NCBI RefSeq assembly: GCF_000208745.1
Contig: NC_030854.1
Location: 12,844,520-12,908,519, forward strand
DNA: 64,000 bases
Reading direction: 5' to 3'
Origin: Theobroma cacao
Taxonomy: Eukaryota; Streptophyta; Magnoliopsida; Malvales; Malvaceae
Part shown: piece by piece, positions 35,683-46,861 of the stretch
Layout of the letters: each line of letters begins with the position of its first letter
Numbering within the stretch: the first letter of the stretch is position 1
Made by a program: the position numbers and the translations under genes
Notes under the pieces: model-generated
Seen by the model: only the letters and a program-made list of their open reading frames with translations
Told to the model about the DNA's origin: nothing
Databases searched by the model: none

Positions 35683-38137
35683 TGAAACAGCCCAATTTTC
35701 GAGCTATGACCGATGCATGGGCCTAATGGGCACAGCCCACTAAGCCTAAGCAAGCCCCTTTATGTAGTCCTGTACATTTTTCCATCACTTATTCCTACAG
35801 TCACATTTTGTAATTCTTAACTATAAGTATTTCAATAATATACTATGACAACAAAATATTTACATTTGTATTATCTCAAAATAATATCACCCATTGCCAA
35901 CTCATAGTGGCACCATAAATCAAAGTATCTATATTTTGATCATAACATGCATCTTAGTGATTTACATCACGTGTACGTATATATAGGCAAAAGACTCTTA
36001 ACTACTAGCGTAGTGACTTTGGGTGAAGGTACAGCTACTGAATGCCACGATACATACCAAAAGGCAAATAAGAGACGACACCTCAATCTAGGTCCTAACT
36101 ACCTTCGACTATGAAAATATGAAGTTAAAAAGAGTAAATATAAACCCAGTGAGTGAACATAAGAAGGGAATAAGCAAATGATATGGAAAGTTTTAGAAAA
36201 CATGATGCACTTATGTTAGAAACAATGCAAATTAGCTTAATTTCTTGATAAAACCCCTCAATTCAATCTTTGATTATTTAACCCCTTAGGGTTGAAGGAT
36301 CCAAGATCAACAATGAAGTTGAAGAGTGAAAACTACAGCAAATATCCAAGCAAGACAAGCAAGACAAAGAGTTTCTCGCTGTAGCGAGAATACAATTTCA
36401 CTGCACTGAAATTTAGGGCTGGAAACCACCCCAAAGTTTCTCACTGCAGCAAAAATTTTGCTAGGTGAAGCCCCCAGCATCCGAGAGTTTCTCGCTGTAG
36501 CAAGAATGCAATTTCACTACAGCAAGAAACAGGGCAATGAAGTTAAAAAGATTCTTGTCACAACGAAAATCCATTTTTGTTGCAATGAAAATCAATTGGA
36601 AAGCATTTGTCAAATTTCAACATTCAATATTCAATGCAATCACAATATATTTTCCATAACCTCTCTATGGTATGTGTGAACATGTATACAACCACCGGCT
36701 AACCAGCTCATGTGCACATCCACACCGCATATGGCTGGAATCATCATGTGCACTCTCACACCGCACAAGTCAATATCATCATGTACACTCTCTCACCACA
36801 CCATCACTGGCATGTGCACTCCCACACTACACACACACGGTTGTAATTATCACACAATATAATCATTCAAGGCATAACATACATATCCACATATTATAAA
36901 AACGCATGAATCAATCAAAATACACGTTTTACAACATACGAATGTTTTATCAAGGGCCTGTTTCCATGCACATTTTAAACAAAAGACCAATAAAATATTT
37001 CAAGTAATTCCATCAAACACATATGCATTTATCCCAAACCATTTTAATGCAAGTTAACTTAGTCGTCTTTCTTGATTCTTTAATCTACTCCAACTTCCAA
37101 TAATGCTCCAAGTGGAGATGTGGGGTCTCGTTGGAACCTATCAGACACAATAGCATCACAACCAACTCAATTCATATGAATATTATTCCAAAAGCTATTT
37201 CTTAAATCAAACTTTACTAGTTATTCCTAACTAGTTTCCAATTGCCATTTGATTAGTCATTAGTTCACACTACTCTAGTCACACTAGAAATAAATAAATA
37301 ACCTTGAACAATAAAACAACCCATAATTCTAACCATTGGCCATTCATCAACAACTTAAAAAATCCAACCTAACTCATTACTCACCTTAGTGAACTTGTAG
37401 CTGAATCCTTCAGTAAGGATTAAAGAGGGAAAATTCTTTTAAAGGTTTTGTGAAGCTAATTTGAAGAGTCACTCTCTCTAAAATGTTCAACTAGTGAGAG
37501 AAAGTGCAGAGGAAAGACTTTTAAGGGTTATTGAGGTGTAAAAGTGAAAAAGCACAAAGAATCCTACGAAAAAGTGCATAAGAGCATGAGATTTAGGGTT
37601 ACTATGAGAAAGTTTTTTGGAGGTTTCAAGGATGGCTTCCATGGAAGATGAAAAGCTAGAAATAGGGGGGAGAAATGGGAAGAAGAAGAAGAAGAAGTTG
37701 CTGGAAGTGAGGAGAAAGTGCTGGAAAAATGATATATTTATGACTAGGGTTGACTAAAGATCCATCTATTTGCAAAAATGCCACTCAATAGTTGACCTTG
37801 CCTTCTTCCTTTCTTTGGTTCAAACTTTTTACTCTTTAGACACTAAGACAAGGTCTATAATAGACTACAAGTACTCTAGTTTATGAAAACTTAAAAATTT
37901 AGACAAGAGATCCAAAATGACCATTTTGACCCTATTATGGAAACTATCATTATTTCTATTTTCTTCGTTTATTTCCTTATTATATACATTATTCATTTAT
38001 TCCTTGGGCCTACTTAAACCTGAATAATATTAAAAAAACCCACTTCTAGGAGCTAACTAAGAAAATGATAAAACTGCTCGTAATCCACATCATCGTGTCT
38101 ACGTCCGCTACACGTCTATGAAGGTCTAGGTTTCGCA
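35683..38137 (-). mobile_element. 5' LTR of element X
   Basis: The 2455-bp LTR starts TGAAACAGCCC at low coordinate and ends AGGTTTCGCA, followed by TATGT (38138-38142), the right TSD of X. It is the uninterrupted partner of the three-piece 3' LTR. Its candidate donor site is destroyed (ACTAAGTTAAC replaces the GTGAGTGAAC region near 37050), and its acceptor reads TTTTCATAG. It contains a palindrome cluster (36366-36535) and a GTGCAC array (about 36705-36840). Confidence 0.9.
36366..36535. repeat. Palindromic repeat cluster in X's 5' LTR
   Basis: It contains CTCGCTGTAGCGAGAATA, CTCACTGCAGCAAAAATT, CTCGCTGTAGCAAGAATG and CACTACAGCAAGAAAC in a row. It aligns one-to-one with 7646-7832 in the 3' LTR, but with different decay at each unit. 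Confidence 0.75.
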
Positions 38138-38142
38138 TATGT

Positions 38143-38945
38143 AATGGAGACTAAGTGTAGATTTTCACTAAACATGTTGTGGTAATTCAAACATACTCAA
38201 GATACAGAGATCCAATCAACGTGATTTTTGAACCATAGGAAAGCTAAGAAGTAGACCTGCAACTTTCTTATTACCATTTCACCCGGATTAGCCTCAACAT
38301 AGGAGATAATGGCATTGCAATATGAGGCACTGCAGCAATTTTGCACCAAGGTAACACAATAAGCAGCACTATAACCTCCCAAAGTTCAAGGCTGCAGTGC
38401 CCAAGGGTGCATCATGGCTCTTATACAGATTCCTAAGATTCTAGTACCATAGCAACCAAAAAGGAATGCTACGATGTCAATTGAAAAACTATGAGAAAAA
38501 ACATATAAGTTAGTAGCTCCACAACACCCATGGAGAAAGGCTATGGCACTCTAACATTGCTTATGAATTTACAACCAATAAGGAAATGAGTTTTAGGGTT
38601 TTCTAGAGGCTATAAATAGGTGATTTTCAGCAGTTGAGAAAGGAGGCTCAAAGAGGGAATGAACGACAATTTTTGGGAGAAAAGAAAAAGGCTCTCCAAT
38701 AAAAGAAACGATAAGAAATCGAAGGCAATCAAGGATGAAGAATCACAAGAGGCTTTGATCTTTTTACTCTTTAATTCTTTCTTGTTTTTTTGCTGTAGAA
38801 ATGATGTTTTTTGTTTAATTAATTATGTTTCCTATAAAAACTGATGATGAGCTAAATTTGTTTTCTAGGATTATGGTTTATTTCATTATGTAGTTTGAAC
38901 ATTTGATATCTCCGTGCTTAGTATTCATGCATGATGCATCATTTA
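38143..38945 (+). mobile_element. Athila-flank LTR or leader sequence
   Basis: This is the continuation of the sequence into which X was inserted. It has no ORF of note. A TATAAATAGG at 38611-38620 lies upstream of a purine-rich leader (38630-38740), so it looks like a retrotransposon promoter and leader. A gag-like sequence follows on the same strand after the solo LTR insertion. Its last five bases (38941-38945, ATTTA) are the TSD of that LTR. Confidence 0.45.
38611..38618 (+). promoter_or_regulatory. TATA box of the Athila-like leader
   Basis: TATAAATA precedes a leader-like purine-rich segment. It is the only clear promoter-like element in this 800-base stretch. Confidence 0.45.
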
Positions 38946-41576
38946 TGTCACGACCCAAATTTTGGGCCATGATTGGCACATTGGCCCAATGGAAGTAGTC
39001 CACTAAGCCTTAGCAAGCCTAATAGTTCGACGTGTTCATCATTCCATCATAAATTGCTAAGTCATTTTTCAAAACATAGAATCAAAATAGTAATAGACAT
39101 TGCGAACTCGTATTGGCATTTCTCATTTATTATATACATACATTGTCTACGACATGTATTCCAATAATGTACATTAGGTTCGCTTATACATCTCAAAAAG
39201 AAGACTTGACTTCCAACGGAGGGACTCGGACGAATGTACAGCTACTGAATGTCGAGACACCTACACAAAAGATGGATATAAGTTTAAAAAGACACCTCGT
39301 CCTAGTTACCGGCTACCTCGTGATATGAAAACATGAAGTTGAAAACGGTGAGTACAAACCCAGTGAGTGAACAAGGAAGGGAACATGCAACAATAACAAG
39401 GGAGAATTTAAAATCATGATGCACTTGTTTCAAAACAATGCAATTTAGTTCCATTCATATTAAAAACCCCTCATCAAGCCCTTAAATGACTAATCATTTG
39501 AAAATCATGGACCCATACATAACGAACCATTTGAAGAATGAAAGCTTCGATATTACACAAACAAGTCAAATACGGCAACGAATCTTCACTGTAGTGACGT
39601 TGGGATTTAGTGATTAGTCGAACGAGGGTTTCTCAACTGGCCGAGGGTTTCTCACTAAACCTCTCCATTTTAAACTTAACTCATCTAATCCTTAATGTTG
39701 GAAGTCCATGCTCCGATATGGTAGCAAAGTAGTGAAAGATAGGGCAGCAATTGGACAAGATAGGAGACCAAAACAAAAGGTTTTTCGCTGCAGCGAGATT
39801 CTTTCTAGCTGCAGCAAAATTGTAACCCAGAAACAGAAGGTTTCTCACTACAGCGAAATTCAACTAATGAAATAGAGAGTTTTTCATTGCAACGAGATTC
39901 CTTTTCGTTGCAGCGAGAAGCTACAATGACTATCTCGCTGCAGTGAGAACCAGTTCTGGTGAAGGTTCTCAAACCCGAGAGTTTCTCGCTACAGCGAAAT
40001 ACAGGGCACCAACTGAAAATTTCCCTTTCTCCCAAAGAAAACCACCCTGCTTGAAATGTTCAAAACCAATAAGAAATACATAACAACTTCCCAAAGTTTA
40101 ACATACCGAATTTCACATACATTACATCCATATACATAACTCATAAATGCATTATAACACACATGTTTACGTATGTACACATATACATATACCCATCACC
40201 ATCATGCACACCATCCCATCATCATCATCACCAACTCATGCGCACTCCCTACTCGCACATGGCTGGGTCATCATCGGGTTATACGCACTCCCTACTAGCA
40301 CATAACCTGGTCATCCTCGGCTTATGCGCACTCCCTACTCGCACATAGCCAAGTTAATATAATTACACAACATTATATTGAAACATAAATGTATATCAAC
40401 ATAAGGCAGCCACATAGAAATCCATAATAACCACATATCATAACATAAACCATTTCTCAAGAGCTTGTTCCCAAGGCATTCATTTTTTACAAAAGTTGTA
40501 TAAAATCATTCAAACACTTTGTTCAAACAGTCATATTCCCAAAACAATTTTGATAGGCAATCCACTCACAATTGATTGTAGAGCCTTTAGATGACTCCAA
40601 TTCCTCTAATTGTCCAAATGAGATGATGGGGCTTCCTTAGAACCTAGGATCACATTAGCATAAGCAATAGGTCAATTTACACACTATGAACCCTAAAAGT
40701 TATCTCTTAGCTAGCTTTCAATTGCCATATTAAATGGCTATCTATGTTCACCATCTTAATCACTAAAAAGTAATGAACATAGTCAACAACAAAACAGCTC
40801 ATAAATCCCAATTACTATCCATTTTCTGCAACTAAAAACCAAGCATAATTCATCACTTCCCCTAGGGCTCCTTTGTAGTCAAATTCTCTTCCAATTGCTT
40901 CCAAATCAATGGCGTAATTTTCTCTTTCTCTCTCTAAAACGTCCAACTAGTGAGAGAAAGTGCAGAATTGAGATTTATCAAGGGTTTTAAAGTGAGAGGA
41001 TGAAATAACACAAGGGTTCATGAAAGAGTACACCAAAAGCATAAAAATTGGAGCTAGAGAGAGAAAGTTATGGAAGCTTGAAGAAAACTCCCATGGAGGA
41101 ATTGAAGAAACATGAGAGATGAGAAGGGAAGAAGAAGACCAGCTGCTGGAAATTCAAGAAAGTGCTAGAAATTTCAAGATATTTATAGGCCAACTTATCC
41201 ATTCCCATAAAATTACCAAATTACCTTTCCACCAATTAACTTACTCTCCTCCAATCTTTTATGCAATCTTTTTGCTCTCTTAACATTGGGACAAGATCCA
41301 TAATGGTCTAAACATACTCGGGTTCATAAAAACATAAAATTTTAACTCGAGGTGAAAAATGACCATTTTACCCTTGTTATGAAAATTGTTGAAACTTCTA
41401 GTTTTCTTCATGTTTTCATCAATACACATCATTTATGCAGCCTTATACCCATTTAGACCTTAAAATATCATAAAACTTTCTTTTGGGAGCTTATTAGAGA
41501 AAATAACGAAACTACCCCTAGCTCGTATTATTACATCTATGCTTAGCTACAAGCCTATAGAGGTTAGGGTCTCACA
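38946..41576 (-). mobile_element. Solo LTR in the Athila-like layer
   Basis: The 2631-bp LTR starts TGTCACGACCCAAATTTTGG and ends GGTCTCACA, with a perfect ATTTA TSD (38941-38945 and 41577-41581). It is the same broad family as LTR B and E but diverged. Its candidate donor (40569) is kept, while the acceptor has changed to TTTTCATAT. It has a rich palindrome cluster (39580-40005) and a GTGCAC-type array with CATGCGCACTCCCTACTCGCACA units (40228-40360). Confidence 0.9.
39778..40005. repeat. Palindromic repeat cluster in the 38946-41576 LTR
   Basis: TCGCTGCAGCGA (39785-39796) is a perfect 12-base palindrome. Further copies are CTCGCTGCAGTGAGAAC, CGTTGCAGCGAGAAGC and CTCGCTACAGCGAAAT. Confidence 0.75.
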
Positions 41577-41581
41577 ATTTA

Positions 41582-43142
41582 TTCAATTTAGTACTTATTA
41601 CTTTTCACTGCTTAATCACCAATTGAAATGTCTTAGGTCTCTAAATACAACTTGACAGAGGGAGTTTAGAATAAACCATCATTTTGAATAGCCTATGTTC
41701 AATTCACTTTGGAGTTAGGTGATAGTTTCGTATTTAGGATAGAGATATACCGAAATTCCTTATGCAACCAAATTAAAATACAAACGTAATGAACCTTTCT
41801 AATTAATTTGCATAGACATACGAAATTAGTTTTGGAAAGGTATGTGCACATGATCTCGACAAAGACTTGTACATAGTATAGATTATAGGTTAGCCATGTA
41901 TCCCATTAATCTAAGTTAAGGTGAACAATTAAATTCAAATGAAATTTTGAATGATACCATAATCCGAGGTTTTGAGATAATATTTCTCTTAGCGAGGTTC
42001 AAAGTCTTTTTGTAGTGTGTGAACATTGTGGAGATGGACATGCTAGTGATCAGTGTCTGAGTAACAACATAGAAATGGTTCAGTTTGTTGGAAATAGACA
42101 ACAAAACAACTGCTTCTCTAACACATATAATCCCAAATGAAGAAACCATCCAAACTTCTTATGAGGAAAGAAACAGAGATATCAGCTTCGACCGAACATA
42201 CCACCTAATTTTCGACATCAATCAAGAGCCCAATTTCCTAATAAGAGGCCATCCATGGAGGAGTTAATGATGCAATATATGACCAAGACAAACTTTCTCA
42301 TTAATAGTCAAGCAACCTCATTGAGAAACCTTGAGACTCAAGTTGGGCAATTGGCAAGCACAATTAATAGCAAGGCCCAAGGGATGTTGCCTAGTGACAT
42401 TGAGACAAATCCAAAGAGGGAAGGTAAAGAACATGTAAAGGCCATCACATTGAGAGGTGGAAAAAGATTGAGGGTAATACTAAACAAGCTAAACAAGTAG
42501 AGAAGGACATTCAAATTGTGACACGGTAGTTAGTCCTAACAAAAGAAGTAAGGAGAAGGAAACTACAATCACATCACCACCACTACCTTTTTCTCAGTGA
42601 TTCAAAAAACAACAATAAGAGAACTAATTTCAAAAATTTACCGAGGTATTTAAGAAGTTGAACATCAACATACCATTCGTAGAGGCTTTAGAGTATATGC
42701 CTTCGTACATTAAGTTTTTGAAGGAGATATTGTTGGAGAAAAGACGATTGAGTGAGTTTGAAACTATGGCACTCATTGAGGAGTGTGGTGTATTTAAACA
42801 GATCAAGCTTCTACTGAAACTCAAGGATCTTGCTTGTTTGACAATATTATGCACCATTGGGGCATATTATTTTCCTAAAACATTGAGTGATCTAAGAGCT
42901 AGTATCAACCTGATGCCACTATCTATTTACAAGAAACCAGGTTTGGGAGAAATCAAGCCCACCATCGTGACTTTACAACTGGCAAACCACACCATCACAT
43001 AACCGCATGGCATTGAGGAAGATGCATTCATAAAAGTGGACAAGTTCATCTTTCTAACTAATTTTGTGGTATTAGATATGGAAGAAGACAAAGAGGTTCC
43101 AATAATTCTGTGGAGTCGTTTCTTGCATACGATTAGAAAACT
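41582..43142 (+). pseudogene. gag: Athila-like gag (C-terminal) and protease remnant
   Basis: After about 400 bases of leader-like sequence, translation gives an Athila nucleocapsid with CCHC knuckle CEHCGDGHASDQC (about 42020-42058). The segment MEELMMQYMTKTNFLI with ATSLRNLETQVGQL and EGKEHVKAITLRGGK follows (42255-42500), then the protease region NIPFVEALEYMPSYIKFLKE, TIGAYYF, SDLRASINLMPLSIY and KVDKFIFLTNFVVLD. Athila proteases usually have CDLGASINLMPLS, so the active-site Asp-Leu-Gly is Asp-Leu-Arg here. Stops occur near 42500 and 43002. The sequence breaks off at 43142, where element Z begins, and no Athila reverse transcriptase or integrase follows. Confidence 0.85.
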
Positions 43143-44934
43143 AAAAGGTGGGGCTACAACTTTGATGTTTACCACTTTACCCAGTTCTGACTGGAAAGTG
43201 GTCAAAATCGTTTTCAAAATGGAAGCACTGCACCAGAAATTTGGAACTAACCAAGAGTTTCTCGCTGCAGCGAGAATTCATTTTCGATGCAGTGAAATTC
43301 CTCACTGCAACAAGAATTCTTTTTCGCTGCAACGAGAAACACGGCTGGTTTATGCCCCCACCACCTGAGAGTTTCTCGCTACAGCAAGATTCAGGGCAGA
43401 TGACAATTAAGGGCTTTTCACATGCCACAAAATCCATTCCTACCATATTGCACATCAAAGTGAACACATTGACAATAATCAAGTTTCTCTTTATTCATTT
43501 CAATCACATATTATAATCATAAACTTTCTATCACATATACATATATAAACATATATAAACACGTACACCACCCCATCTCACCCAGCTCATGTGCATCCCC
43601 CCACATTGTGCACAGTTAATGCTATCATGTGCATCCCCCCACATCGTGCACACAGGCAATATCATCATCCATTTCCCTCACCACCGTCATCACCAGCAAC
43701 TGCACACTCACCCTGCATATGCACGGTTGCATTTGTCAAGCAATGGTACCATTTATGACATAGTATATACATATACATCAACATTATACAGAAACATATG
43801 GATTCATCACACTATCCATTTCATAACATAAAACCATTTAATAAGGGCTTGTTCCCGTGAGAGTTTTGAACAAAGAACCAATAAAATGCTTTAAGGGATT
43901 CAATCAAACATACATGTGTATATCCCAAAACCTTTTTAATGCAAATTCACTCACCGGTATTTGTTGAATCTTTAATCGACTCTAACTTCGATTATTACTT
44001 CAAACGGACATGTGAGGCCTCGTTGGAACCTATCATACACAATATAAACATAAAAAATATAACAGCCCACAATTCTAATTATTAGCCATCTCTAACCACC
44101 TAAAATCAATGTTAACTCTTCTCTTACCTTGTGGACTTGTAGTTAAACTCCTTTTCAAGAGTTTACAAGCTACTATGGCAAGTCTACCTTTCTCTCTCTA
44201 AAACTTCCAATTAGTGAGAGAAAGTGTTGAAGAAAGACTTTTAAGGGTTTTAAGGTGGGAGACTGAAAGAGCATCAAAGATTCTATGCAAAAGCACACCA
44301 AAACATGTAAATTGAAGTTAATTTGAGAAAGCTATGGAAGCTTTAAGGGAGGCTCCCATGGAGATGAAGACATGTGAGATGGGAAGGGAAGAACAAGTGG
44401 TTGGAAGCTGCTGGAAATTGCTAGAGCTTTAGAGATTTATATCTAAAATTTATCCAATTTCTCATGTAATTTAGCAAAATGCCCTCCATAAAGTGACTTT
44501 GTCTTCTTTCTTTCCTTTGGTTCAACTTTTTACTCTTTGCACACTAAGACAAAGTCGATAATGGTCTAGAGGTACTCGAGTTTGCGAAAACTTTAAAATG
44601 TAGACTCGAGATGCAAAATGACCGTTTTGCCCTTACCTTGAAAATCATCATTATTTCTATTTTCTTCATCATTTTATCCTTATTTTCATTATTCATTTAT
44701 GCCTTAGGCCTACTTAAGCCTTAATAATTTTTGAAAGCGTACTTCTAAGGGCTCACTAAAAAAAATGATGAAATTACCCCTAGTTCATTTTATCGTGTCT
44801 ACTTCTAGTTACGTGTCTACAGAGGTAGAGGTTTCATAGGTTCACTTCTGAATTACCCCTTTTACTCTGTAATCAACCTCAATTAGCAGTCTGTAAGCAT
44901 TATTAGCCACCACCTCAAAGTACGAGGTACTACA
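43143..44934 (-). mobile_element. Truncated 3' LTR (D) of element Z
   Basis: The right end is the complement of TGTAGTACCTCGTACTTTG, next to a PPT. Compared with LTR J, its first 700-800 bases are missing, and it joins Athila protease sequence at 43142/43143. It contains the best palindrome of the window (43259-43276) and a donor site at 43954, but the acceptor lies in the lost part. Confidence 0.85.
43255..43395. repeat. Palindromic repeat cluster in LTR D
   Basis: TTCTCGCTGCAGCGAGAA at 43259-43276 is a perfect 18-base palindrome. It is followed by CGATGCAGTGAAATTC, CTCACTGCAACAAGAATTC, TCGCTGCAACGAGAAAC and CTCGCTACAGCAAGATTC within 125 bases. Confidence 0.8.
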
Positions 44935-44945
44935 GTCTCCCCCAC
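44935..44945 (-). other. Polypurine tract of element Z
   Basis: On the - strand GTGGGGGAGAC directly precedes TGTAGTACC. It matches the PPT of H (GTGGGGGAGAA) in place and sequence. Confidence 0.82.
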
Positions 44946-46861
44946 TTAAAATGAATCCGTCCTCGAATTCGAATCGGCATGGGGTGAACAATCAAAATTC
45001 TAAAATTCTTTTACATCACTTCCATTGGCCATTCTTAACAGAAGATATATAATTATGTGTACTACTCTTCTTGGATCAAAACGATACCATTCTTCATCTT
45101 ATGAAGAGAATTCAAATATGCTATTAATTCTGGTCACATATCAATCAAATCATCCTTAAATCATCAATTATACATGTTTACTTAGCCATCCACAATTCCT
45201 CTACCTCGACCTTTTATCAAACCTTCCAACATTCAAGCATTTATTCCACCATTGACTGTGGGTCTAAATCATCAACCAACGTCTATTCCGTTTTACATAC
45301 TTCCATACGAATTCCATTGGAGCATTTCATAATATGTAAGAATCAAAACAAGTTTTATTTATTTCAGATATATTTAACATCATGGATGATTCAAATCTAG
45401 TAACTATTAGTAACCATATTCCCAAAAACAAAACTCCAGTACTCTCATGATCGAGTGTTTACTAGAAAAATCTTAACTTATACCATGAAGCATTTCAATA
45501 AATCATGACATTCACATACCTCCTATGATCTTAACCAATCCCTTTAATCAATAACTCAACTTCTCAAAGTTAAAGTTGCTCAAAATTTTCCTTTAAGGTT
45601 CTTTTCCAAGTCTCATCTTGATTACTAATCATTTCTATATTTCCAATGTCGTAGCTAATTTGTTCGTCATCAATCACATACAACATATCTAACTTGAAAT
45701 TCTTCAAATTTACTCCAAATGCTAAATCTTGTGTCCTTATTAGTTTATCAGTTCGAAGATGAAATTTGACACTTACCTCTCCTTAAGTGCACTTTAAAAT
45801 CAAGGAATCATTTACTAAGACCTTTCTGAAATCAACTTCTTTAGCCTTTTTACCTTAGAAAATTAAATCCATAATTATTCATTTTGAATCATGGACTCTA
45901 TGCTAATCAAGGCTGATTTTACACTTTTAATTACATGAATTCAAATGTACACCTTTACTCATAAGCTATAAATTTTTACCCAAATCTCCTTAAGTCAAAA
46001 CCTTATATTAAAGCTATACCAGTATTTATACGTTCTATTCCTTTAGCCTTTAGAGAATTAAATCTATGGCATACTTCTCTATTTGGGTACTTCATAATAG
46101 CCTAACAAATTCTAACTGACAATTAAGCTAGTTCATATACCAAGCCTCTCAAGCTGTATCAAAACTCCAAATTTGATCACGATATAATAAAAATTGATGA
46201 ACTTATACGAAAAGTATAAACACTTACTTTTAAGCTAACATCATTATAATCAACTTGTTCACTGCCAAAATCACCATAAATCATCTTAATCACTGTCTAG
46301 TGCTATAACCATTGATAGAATATTATCATCGAATCAAATTATAACCAACTCTATATGAGTTTTTTTTTTTTACCAGTATGCAACATATATACCCATACAT
46401 ATATATTTTTCCAAAAATTTTAACTTCAAGTAGCCTTAGGCATCTCAAGCACAATAAGCCATCTATAAAACCAAAATAACGAACAATCAAGTTTAGAATC
46501 AATTCTTCTTATAGTTGGTTAGATCATGCTCATCATTTGTGGTGAATACACAAAGCTGATCCCAATATTCTATTCTCGTACGAGAATCGTCCACAAATTG
46601 GCACCATCCCCAAAGCACCACGTGTCTTAAAAATCGATTTTTCTTAGCCAAAATTCGTATTCTAATATCATGCTTCTAGGTTGTAGCTCATTACCAAAGT
46701 CTTTACTTGTATATAAATACTCGAATCATCATTTCTTTTCTAAGTAGATTTCTATAATTTTCGTAGTGTATTTCTATTCCCTTACCAAGGGTAGTATCAT
46801 TTAATCAAACCATGTCACCTTCCTTCTCTAAACATTTGAAGCATAATTCAGCCTTTGCCTA
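44946..46861 (-). other. Non-coding internal part of Z, left segment
   Basis: This is AT-rich and has no ORF or family resemblance to gag or pol in any frame. The stretch next to the PPT (GTCCTCGAATTCGAAT) resembles the 3' tail of related gypsy elements. The last five bases (46857-46861, GCCTA) are the left TSD of solo LTR G. Confidence 0.65.

Larger units (their letters stand above)
3972..38137 (-). mobile_element. Nested full-length Ty3/gypsy element X
   Basis: X reads right to left: 5' LTR 38137-35683, PBS 35678-35667, gag and protease about 35457-33586, reverse transcriptase split between about 33580-33104 and 24325 onward, RNase H to 23327, integrase 20653-19245, PPT 19105-19093, and 3' LTR 19092-3972. 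Both ends are flanked by TATGT (3967-3971 and 38138-38142). After removing four inserted elements (4372-7354, 8182-17837, 20654-23326, 24326-33103) the 3' LTR is about 2.5 kb, close to the 5' LTR's 2455 bp. Every coding segment has disabling changes. It is inserted in Athila-like sequence. Confidence 0.85.

Noticed and set aside
38197..38382. Small ORF on the - strand in the Athila-flank sequence
   Set aside because: It translates a stretch that resembles a U3 segment of the other LTRs (as at 20866-20960); no protein support.
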